From Candidatus Curtissbacteria bacterium RIFCSPLOWO2_01_FULL_38_11b (GTDB taxonomy: Bacteria > Patescibacteriota > Microgenomatia > Curtissbacterales > GWA2-41-24): DNA of 15,357 nt. This document shows, piece after piece, positions 8,078 through 13,216 of this stretch (position 1 is its first letter; each line of letters begins with the position of its first letter). The notes beneath the pieces were generated by a model. The model saw nothing but the letters and a program-made list of their open reading frames with translations, was not told where the DNA came from and did no database searches. The stretch spans positions 15,124 to 30,480 of the forward strand of contig MFBO01000039.1 in NCBI GenBank assembly GCA_001774995.1, written 5' to 3'. Position numbers and translations under genes: made by a program.

Positions 8078-8164
8078 GAGGAGTTAGAAATCGGGAAGCT
8101 AGAATCAAAGTCGGTATTTTTCAACTGGACAGATTGATTCTTACTTCTCAACTTCCAACAACTC
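8078..8164 (-). promoter_or_regulatory. Long stem-loop in the pnp leader
   Basis: Arms 8078-8108 and 8134-8164 pair around a 25-base loop. The inner part is strongest: AGAATCAA (8101-8108) against TTGATTCT (8134-8141), extending to 12 of 14 bases, with the outer 17 bases matching at 11, several of the rest being G-U compatible. The stem lies in the roughly 150-nt leader between the promoter (8201-8229) and the pnp ATG. In E. coli a leader stem at the same place is cut by RNase III and then used by PNPase to destabilise its own mRNA; equivalence here is inference. The arm text (GAGTTAGAAATCGG-like) also resembles the repeats framing the four-helix-bundle gene, so a leftover insertion is an alternative. 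Confidence 0.6.
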
Positions 8165-8200
8165 TACCTCTTCCTAAAAAAATTAAACTTAATTTACAAG

Positions 8201-8229
8201 ATTATACAGTGTTTGCACATAATTAGCAA
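8201..8229 (-). promoter_or_regulatory. Promoter for pnp
   Basis: A perfect -10 TATAAT (complement of 8201-8206), a 17-base spacer and a -35 TTGCTA (complement of 8224-8229, 4 of 6). It lies in the 210-bp gap between rpsO and pnp, where E. coli also has a second promoter. Predicted transcription start is near 8194. The run of seven A on the plus strand (8175-8182 region) follows the start as a U-tract with no hairpin before it, so no terminator for rpsO is evident. Confidence 0.65.
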
Positions 8230-8251
8230 TTTTAGCCTATTTAAACAAGCC

Positions 8252-8521
8252 TTATTTTGGCAAATCAAGTTTGCCAATAATATCCTGATATCGATCGGGG
8301 GCTTTTCTCATCAGAAAGTGCAAAAGTCTTCTTCTTTTGTTAATCATCGATAAAAGACCTCTTCTTGAATGATTGTCATGTGAATGAGATTTCAGGTGGT
8401 CGGCAACGTTGCCAATACGCTGAGAAAGAAGGGCTACTTGGACTTCAGGAGACCCTGTATCTTGAGCGTGAGTTTTAAATTTATCAATTACTTGTTTTTT
8501 ATTATTAGATTTTGTTGTCAT
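8252..8521 (-). CDS. rpsO: Ribosomal protein S15
   Basis: An 89-residue primary 16S rRNA-binding protein of the 30S platform (contacts helices 20-22 and assists S6/S18 binding). Family signatures are clear: DTGSPEVQVALLSQRI, HSHDNHSRRGLLSMINKRRRLL and RYQDIIGKLDL. The frame stays open upstream to 8566, but a start at 8521 (MTTKSNNKK) gives exactly the usual family length and avoids overlap with the gene before it, so it is preferred. The usual DHHSRRGL reads DNHSRRGL here, a mild change in an RNA-contact motif. It sits between the DHH-fold gene (28-base gap) and pnp, its normal neighbour. Confidence 0.97.
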   Translation of the reverse strand: MTTKSNNKKQVIDKFKTHAQDTGSPEVQVALLSQRIGNVADHLKSHSHDNHSRRGLLSMINKRRRLLHFLMRKAPDRYQDIIGKLDLPK

Positions 8522-8549
8522 CTTAACTAGAAAATTAAGTATAAAGACA

Positions 8550-9470
8550 TTAAGATTCCCTGTCAAAAGATTTCGATCCTCTATAAATTTTGGGTGGTTT
8601 TAGCCAAGATTCTTTTAAATTTTCTTTAAATTCTACCTTTTCAATCGGTGTTTGGCGGTTTTCGTCCCAAATCGGTTGGCTTATAAAAGAGTTTTTACTT
8701 ATTTTACCTGGTTGTTTATCGTTTAGTTCATCTTTTGCAAGACTTGCCTTATTGGGTGAGAATTTTAATAAATATTGAGCAACGGCCAGGGCAGACTGGT
8801 TCGTAGATTGAGGAGAGAAAGAGTTTGTGGCAAATTTAACTCCAGAATATAAATTAAATGATATGTCTTCATTTAATGGTAGCGACAATTCCTGCAACAG
8901 TTTGGTCGTGAGTTCACTTAAGCTGTTTGAGGACTCATCGTTAAAATGAACTTGAGCAAATTTATCCGTCATATTACCTACATTTATACTAATAATCCAA
9001 CGATTTGGGTCTATATTTTGTTCATGAGTAATTTCTTGTTTCAATTGGTTCGCTGATTCATAACCAATAGCAAATATAAGATCAGGTTTGGTGGCTGTGT
9101 TTTCTAAAAAAATATCTTCTTTTGATATTCCATTGGTATTTTGTAAAGAATGAACCACTATTTTCAACTGATCACCTTCAAGATAATAAGTTACCTTATC
9201 GACATTTTTAATAGCATTATTGACCGTTATCAATAGATCATTTTTGTCATTGGTTGAGCCAATTTTATCAATTGCATACAATTGTCGTGCTTCACCTACA
9301 TTTGGTTCCTTAGCCATTATGCTTGCGATTTTCCCTACTTTTTTTAAAGAAAGGTAAAGAGCTAAGCCAGCAGCGAGAGCATCAAGATTACCATCTTTGG
9401 TAACTGCAATTAAAATATTGCGGGCTCTTGATAATTTGTCGAGAGATTGTTTTTTTAGATAATCGTCCAT
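8550..9470 (-). CDS. DHH-fold (NrnA-like) protein with degenerate catalytic motifs
   Basis: A 306-residue protein in the position where many bacteria have the NrnA nanoRNase/pAp-phosphatase. Its sequence follows the DHH fold end to end, but the metal-binding motifs are changed: motif I DPDA-like becomes NLDA (28-31); the motif II aspartate becomes part of AIGY (134-137); the DHH triad becomes NVG (163-165, within SINVGNMTDKFAQ); motif IV GxxxDT becomes GVKFAT (210-215). Fold-defining parts remain (ESSNSLSELTTKLL; LYSGVKFATNSF; ALAVAQYLLKF). The DHHA1 RNA-binding domain is missing; the last 60 residues look disordered. The ATG at 9470 is preferred; a GTG at 9479 in frame is possible. Probably a non-catalytic binding protein. 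The fold call is by eye from motif spacing. Confidence 0.75.
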   Translation of the reverse strand: MDDYLKKQSLDKLSRARNILIAVTKDGNLDALAAGLALYLSLKKVGKIASIMAKEPNVGEARQLYAIDKIGSTNDKNDLLITVNNAIKNVDKVTYYLEGDQLKIVVHSLQNTNGISKEDIFLENTATKPDLIFAIGYESANQLKQEITHEQNIDPNRWIISINVGNMTDKFAQVHFNDESSNSLSELTTKLLQELSLPLNEDISFNLYSGVKFATNSFSPQSTNQSALAVAQYLLKFSPNKASLAKDELNDKQPGKISKNSFISQPIWDENRQTPIEKVEFKENLKESWLKPPKIYRGSKSFDRES

Positions 9471-9545
9471 TGTAAGCACAATTTTTGAGTATTATTACTA
9501 TTCATTTAACTATCTAATCTTAATTTTGGGTTGATGATTAAGTTT

Positions 9546-10976
9546 TTAACCCAGAGATTCTACGATATCACCCTCCTTAAAGTCAAGATTAGTTGCAAAC
9601 GCTATTCCACATTCCTGGCCATAAGTGACTGCTTCGACGTTTTTTCTAAATTTTTTAAGTGAAGTGACGTTTGTTTCTTGGCCTTCGCCTGACGAATTTC
9701 TTACAATTACTTTATCTCCAACTTTTATTTTGCCGTTTGTTACCTTCAAACCGGCTACCTTCTTTCCTTCGATGTCAAAAACCGCTACAATTTGGGCTTT
9801 GCCTTTAATTTTTACTTCGTGTTTAGTTTTCTCAAAACTTTCTGCAATACTTTGCATGTCCTCAATTAATTCGTAAATAAGACGATATTTTCTAATTACG
9901 ACATTTTCTCCATCCGCTAGCTTTTGAACAGAAGTGGGAATTTGAACATTAAAAGCTAAAATCGGTGCTTTTGCTCCTTTTGCAAAATTTACATCTGTTG
10001 TCTGTACATCGCCCACACCTTGGAAAATTACCAATAATTTCTCAGGAAGATTAGCTTTGATTGCTTCAAGTGATCCTAGAACATCGGCTTTTAATATTAC
10101 TTTAAATTTATCTTTAGCTAATAGCGATTTCTCAATAATGTCCTGGTGAGTAGCTATCTTTTTTTCTATTCCTTTCGTTTTTATTTTTTCGCGAACTATA
10201 CTTCCTACACCTAAAACCTTTCTAAACCCAAGTATCTCAACAGGTGTTGATGGAAGCGCCTGCGAAAGGGTTTTGCCTTTATCATCAACTAAAGCCTTTA
10301 CTTTTATCATCTGCTCATCTACTTCTATTCCCTGGCCAACTCGCAGGGTGCCTTTTTTGACTATTACACTAACTATGGAGCCGCGATTTTTGTCAAGATA
10401 AGATTCAACAACGATTGCCTCCAAGGGGTCATTGGGTAAAGATGGTTGTGGAGACATTTGCCAAACTAAAAGAATAATTTCTAAAAGCTCCACAATTCCC
10501 TTGCCTTTGATTGCAGCAATCTCAACAACCGGGACAGTACCTCCAAAACTTTCAACTAAGACGTCGGCGCCTTGCAAGTCCTTCTTAACTTTATCAACAT
10601 TAATATTTTCAAGATCTGTTTTGGTAATTGCTACAATATACGGAATTCCTGCTTTTTTGATATGTTTTATTGCTTCAGTTGTTTGAGGTTTAACACTGTC
10701 GTTTGCGGCAACGACCAGAATTGCAATATCGGCAACTTCTGCACCACGGGACCGCATTTTCTCAAAAGCTGCATGACCAGGCGTATCAATAAAAGTTATG
10801 GGTTGTCCGTTGTGAGTTATTTGGTAGGCACCGATATGCTGAGTGATCCCACCGTGTTCACGGGCAACTACGTTTGTTTTGCGAATGGTATCAAGGAGCG
10901 TAGTTTTGCCATGGTCCACGTGACCTAAAATTGTCACAATCGGCGGCCGAATATTGATATTTGGTTTTTGGTTCAT
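9546..10976 (-). CDS. infB: Translation initiation factor IF-2 (short form)
   Basis: A 476-residue GTPase that places initiator tRNA on the 30S subunit and promotes subunit joining. It starts almost directly at the G domain: G1 GHVDHGKT (18-25), G2 GGIT (42-45), G3 DTPGH (64-68). G4 reads TKTD (118-121) where NKxD is usual, and the G5 SAK is AAI (154-156). Domain II (about 185-265), domain III with LKADVLGSLEAIKANL (295-310) and domain IV (about 370-476, ending FKEGDIVESLG) follow. The long N-terminal region of most bacterial IF-2 is absent, and only 34 bp separate it from nusA, so there is no room for it. No Shine-Dalgarno is seen. Identity is certain; the G4/G5 changes suggest relaxed guanine contacts but not loss of function. 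Confidence 0.97.
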   Translation of the reverse strand: MNQKPNINIRPPIVTILGHVDHGKTTLLDTIRKTNVVAREHGGITQHIGAYQITHNGQPITFIDTPGHAAFEKMRSRGAEVADIAILVVAANDSVKPQTTEAIKHIKKAGIPYIVAITKTDLENINVDKVKKDLQGADVLVESFGGTVPVVEIAAIKGKGIVELLEIILLVWQMSPQPSLPNDPLEAIVVESYLDKNRGSIVSVIVKKGTLRVGQGIEVDEQMIKVKALVDDKGKTLSQALPSTPVEILGFRKVLGVGSIVREKIKTKGIEKKIATHQDIIEKSLLAKDKFKVILKADVLGSLEAIKANLPEKLLVIFQGVGDVQTTDVNFAKGAKAPILAFNVQIPTSVQKLADGENVVIRKYRLIYELIEDMQSIAESFEKTKHEVKIKGKAQIVAVFDIEGKKVAGLKVTNGKIKVGDKVIVRNSSGEGQETNVTSLKKFRKNVEAVTYGQECGIAFATNLDFKEGDIVESLG

Positions 10977-11010
10977 GGTATCTAGTTTTTGGTGACGAAA
11001 CGATTTTCAT

Positions 11011-12321
11011 TTAACTGGCTTTGTCACCATCATCAGACTTTGACGGTTCACTTGCAACCACTGATTTCACTGAATTAGTCTTTTTCTCTTCAGTGTTTTT
11101 CTGGTTTTGATCATCACTTAGAGCTTGACTGTCGTCTACAGGCTGATCAGAGGGTTGAGAACTAGTGTCATCGGTTGAGGAAGATTTTTCGACCGTGCCT
11201 TTCTCCTTTGCTACCTTTGATGCTTGTGATACTTTTTCCTTTGGCTCTTCTGGCTCATTAGAGCGAGGCTCGCCTTTGGCGGCTGGCTCCTTTGCTACCT
11301 TTGTCTCCTTGTCAGTCACTCCTAAGGCTTTCTTTGCTTCTTCTTGGGCCTTTTTCTCTTTTGCTTCAACCTCTTTGGGTGTGCCGCCTTTTCCCCGAAT
11401 GTCGATTTTGTAACCTGTTAGTCTTGCAGCTAATCTAACATTTTGGCCTTCTCTGCCGATCGCCAGTGAGAGTTGATCATCCGGAGCGATAACTTGGGCA
11501 TTGTTATCTTTCTCGTTGACTTTCACCTGAAGATCCTTTGCCGGAGAAAGAGCTGATTTTATAAACTCAACTTTGTCTTCCTGATAGGCAATAACATCGA
11601 TCTTCTCATCACCAAGTTCATTGATAACCGCTTGAACTCGTACGCCTTTTTGACCAACACAGGAACCAACTGGATCGACTCCTAATTGATCCGAAAATAC
11701 GGCAATTTTTGAACGGGAACCTGCTTCTCTGGCTACTGCTTTTATCTCTACAGCGCCTGACGCTACCTCTGGAACTTCCTGCTTAAATAATCCCTCCAAA
11801 AGACCACTTGCGGAGCGCGAAACGATTATTTCTTCGCCGTGAGTCCCTTCTTTAATACCAACAACATAAAATTTGAGTCTCTGGTTCACAAAATATTTTT
11901 CCTGGGATTGTTCCGGGGGCGGCATGATGCCTTCGGCTTTGCCTAAATTAACGGTGACTATGGGGCCGGAGATTCTTTGAATGATTCCGGAAACAATGGT
12001 GCCAATTTTAGATGAGTATTCCGAAAGGATTGCATTTTTTTCGGCTTCACGAATGCGCTGCAAGATTACTTGTTTGGCGGTTTGGGCTGCAATTCGGCCA
12101 AAGCCAGGAGGAGTGATAATTTTCTTGTTCTTTGATAGTGCGACCTCACCTGTTTCGGCGTTTAGGTCGACAATAATTCCTTCGGGATCACCGTAATCTT
12201 TGCGGTAGGCAGCGAGAATCGCTTGCTTAATGGAATCGAGCACTACTTCAGGCTCCAAACCGCGTTCGGAGCAAACTTGATTTAGAGCGCTTGCAAATTC
12301 GGTTCTTGCTTGAATAGCCAT
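11011..12321 (-). CDS. nusA: Transcription termination/antitermination factor NusA
   Basis: A 436-residue RNA-polymerase-bound factor that modulates pausing, termination and antitermination. The N-terminal polymerase-binding domain (1-100) leads into S1 (about 104-170, KIGTIVSGIIQRISGPIVTV), KH1 (about 190-255, GSCVGQKGVRVQAVINELGD) and KH2 (about 260-310, LSLAIGREGQNVRLAARL). After residue 313 comes a 124-residue low-complexity tail, first Lys/Glu/Ala-rich, then Ser/Asp/Gln/Lys-rich, unlike the E. coli acidic-repeat domains and probably disordered. AAGGA lies only one or two bases before the ATG, too close for a normal ribosome site. The gene is separated by 32 bases from the four-helix-bundle gene and appears to depend on the promoter at 12816-12844 and the attenuator-like hairpin beyond it. 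Confidence 0.97.
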   Translation of the reverse strand: MAIQARTEFASALNQVCSERGLEPEVVLDSIKQAILAAYRKDYGDPEGIIVDLNAETGEVALSKNKKIITPPGFGRIAAQTAKQVILQRIREAEKNAILSEYSSKIGTIVSGIIQRISGPIVTVNLGKAEGIMPPPEQSQEKYFVNQRLKFYVVGIKEGTHGEEIIVSRSASGLLEGLFKQEVPEVASGAVEIKAVAREAGSRSKIAVFSDQLGVDPVGSCVGQKGVRVQAVINELGDEKIDVIAYQEDKVEFIKSALSPAKDLQVKVNEKDNNAQVIAPDDQLSLAIGREGQNVRLAARLTGYKIDIRGKGGTPKEVEAKEKKAQEEAKKALGVTDKETKVAKEPAAKGEPRSNEPEEPKEKVSQASKVAKEKGTVEKSSSTDDTSSQPSDQPVDDSQALSDDQNQKNTEEKKTNSVKSVVASEPSKSDDGDKAS

Positions 12322-12348
12322 TTCCTTAGTTTATTAGAGACTAGAGAA

Positions 12349-12746
12349 TAGAGTTAAGGGTTAAGTTTTATACGAAGTGATTTGCGATAAGCAAATAACA
12401 ATTTCGCTACTTCCACCCTTAAATCCTCGAATCTCTTGTAATTCCTTTCGTTTAAATAATCAAGTTCTTTAGCGATTTGACCAAATGCGTCAAGTTCTGC
12501 TGTCGAACCAATCGCTATGTCCAAAAATCGAATATATTCTTTTGTCGACCCTTTGACATAACCTTCGACAATATTTGCAACAATTGATGTTGCAGCTCTT
12601 CTCATTTGAGAAACAATCCCATAAATTTCCTCTTTAGGAAACTCTTTTGTTAAATTGTAAATGAGCAGGGCAAGTTCTTTTGATTTTTGAAATACAATTA
12701 GTTTATTGTATCCAGCTTCGTACATTTTTTTTAACTCTTAACTCTA
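12349..12746. repeat. Inverted repeats framing the four-helix-bundle gene
   Basis: TAGAGTTAAGGGTTAAG (12349-12365) matches the complement of 12730-12746 (TAGAGTTAAGAGTTAAA) at 15 of 17 bases; purine-rich GAGA-type text continues outward on both sides with weaker match. The whole gene is therefore the loop of a long stem: the start codon (12725) is just inside one arm and the stop codon (12354-12356) lies within the other. No target-site duplication could be recognised at the outer edges. The layout recalls intervening sequences of 23S rRNA, whose stems are removed by RNase III and whose loops encode proteins of this family. Confidence 0.65.
12354..12725 (-). CDS. Four-helix-bundle protein (23S rRNA IVS/S23-type)
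   Basis: A 123-residue protein of the family encoded in 23S rRNA intervening sequences and related in fold to the Avd accessory proteins of diversity-generating retroelements. Signatures: YNKLIVFQKSKELALLIYNL (6-25, the family's KLxVWQKAxxLA start) and QMRRAATSIVANIVEGY (40-56) with STKEYIRFLDIAIGSTAELD (60-79). It is predicted to form four helices and probably a small oligomer that binds nucleic acid; its real activity is not established. It stands between the promoter region and nusA, which is not its usual place, and is bracketed by inverted repeats, which suggests it arrived as an insertion. Family genes occur in many copies in CPR genomes. Confidence 0.92.
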   Translation of the reverse strand: MYEAGYNKLIVFQKSKELALLIYNLTKEFPKEEIYGIVSQMRRAATSIVANIVEGYVKGSTKEYIRFLDIAIGSTAELDAFGQIAKELDYLNERNYKRFEDLRVEVAKLLFAYRKSLRIKLNP

Positions 12747-12760
12747 AACTCTCTCCCCTA

Positions 12761-12786
12761 TATAAAAATAGGCGCAAACAGCGCCT
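12761..12786 (-). terminator. Terminator-like hairpin (possible attenuator) in the nusA leader
   Basis: The minus strand reads AGGCGC-TGTTT-GCGCCT, a 6-bp GC-rich stem (12770-12775/12781-12786), followed by TATTTTTATA-like U-rich sequence, the form of an intrinsic terminator. It lies only about 25-50 nt after the predicted start of the strong promoter at 12816-12844 and before the four-helix-bundle gene and nusA, so full termination there would silence both. A weaker competing stem CTCA/TGAG (12793-12796/12785-12788) shares two bases with it, as an antiterminator might. Attenuation is inference. Confidence 0.6.
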
Positions 12787-12815
12787 CAGTTTTGAGTACC
12801 TAAAATCTAGTGGGA

Positions 12816-12844
12816 ATTCTAACAAAATAAGATGCCTGAGTCAA
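12816..12844 (-). promoter_or_regulatory. Strong promoter for the four-helix-bundle/nusA/infB operon
   Basis: On the minus strand TTGACT (complement of 12839-12844, 5 of 6), a 17-base spacer and TAGAAT (complement of 12816-12821, 5 of 6). It is the best two-box promoter in the window. Predicted start is near 12809, giving a leader of about 85 nt to the first start codon, with the terminator-like hairpin inside it. Confidence 0.7.
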
Positions 12845-12852
12845 TAATTTTG

Positions 12853-12882
12853 GGGGTATATTGCAAATAGTGGGGTATATTG
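12853..12882. promoter_or_regulatory. Paired 11-bp direct repeats upstream of the nusA-operon promoter
   Basis: GGGGTATATTG occurs at 12853-12863 and again, identical, at 12872-12882, a 19-base period or nearly two helical turns. The near copy ends nine bases upstream of the -35 box. Two same-face sites immediately upstream of a promoter are what an activator or dimeric regulator would use. The binding protein is unknown. Confidence 0.5.
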
Positions 12883-12967
12883 GTTAAGTTAAACCTAAAC
12901 ATTTGTGGGCATAATCGATAAACGAAACTAGTATGTGGGAAGTGATATAAATTTATATTCGCAGCAG

Positions 12968-12986
12968 AAAACCCCGCCCAGCGGGG
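12968..12986 (-). terminator. Intrinsic terminator downstream of the C39-peptidase gene
   Basis: The minus strand reads CCCCGC-TGG-GCGGGG followed by TTTT (stem 12972-12977/12981-12986, U-tract 12968-12971), a classic short GC-rich terminator. It lies about 230 bases after the peptidase stop and before the nusA-operon promoter, so it would insulate the two units. An outer pair TATTCGCA (12956-12963)/TGCGAATA (13001-13008) encloses it. Confidence 0.65.
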
Positions 12987-13079
12987 ATGAATGCACTAAA
13001 TGCGAATACATACTTTCGAGGGATAAAAGCATAAAAGCTATGATGGTTTTTGCAGCTCATGTAAACTTAGGAATAATAA

Positions 13080-13190
13080 GTAAGTTATGAAACTTACTCG
13101 CGGTCCTCGTCCTTCGATAAGCAGAGCTTTTCTGCGAATAAACTCAGGACTGCGGGCCTAACCGAGGGCTTTTAGCTCTCGGAAGTTTAT
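13080..13190. other. Dense multi-hairpin region, possible structured RNA or repeat element
   Basis: Three successive stems occur in 111 bases without an open frame: GTAAGTT/AACTTAC (13080-13086/13091-13097); CGCGGTCCT/AGGACTGCG (13099-13107/13146-13154, one G-T pair) holding an inner GCAGA/TCTGC hairpin (13121-13135); and CCGAGGGC/GCTCTCGG (13162-13169/13175-13182). The last stem and its flank to 13190 match 25 of 29 bases of the element at 1455-1483 on the other strand. It lies in the 3' untranslated region of the peptidase gene. The remaining gene-free sequence here (12883-12955, 13009-13079) shows nothing recognisable apart from a 14-base AT palindrome at 12945-12958. Confidence 0.55.
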
Positions 13191-13216
13191 AACATGAATC
13201 ATACATCTATTTATAT

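Noticed and set aside
8252..8566. Longer S15 reading frame starting at 8566
   Set aside because: The extra 15 residues are hydrophobic and unlike S15, would overlap the DHH-fold gene, and the start at 8521 gives the exact family length.
10977..11010. A missing N-terminal IF-2 region lost by frameshift
   Set aside because: The gap to nusA is only 34 bases, so there is no room for the missing region.
10991..11028. GGTGAC/GTCACC inverted repeat across the nusA stop codon
   Set aside because: Six-base arms 26 bases apart, no U-tract and no other support; likely chance.
12326..12770. Target-site duplications around the four-helix-bundle unit
   Set aside because: The flanks TAGTTTATTA and CTATATAAAA share only AT-richness; no convincing direct repeat was found.
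12726..13216. A tRNA gene in front of nusA, as metY is in E. coli
   Set aside because: No acceptor stem, anticodon arm and TTC-type T-loop combination could be assembled on either strand.
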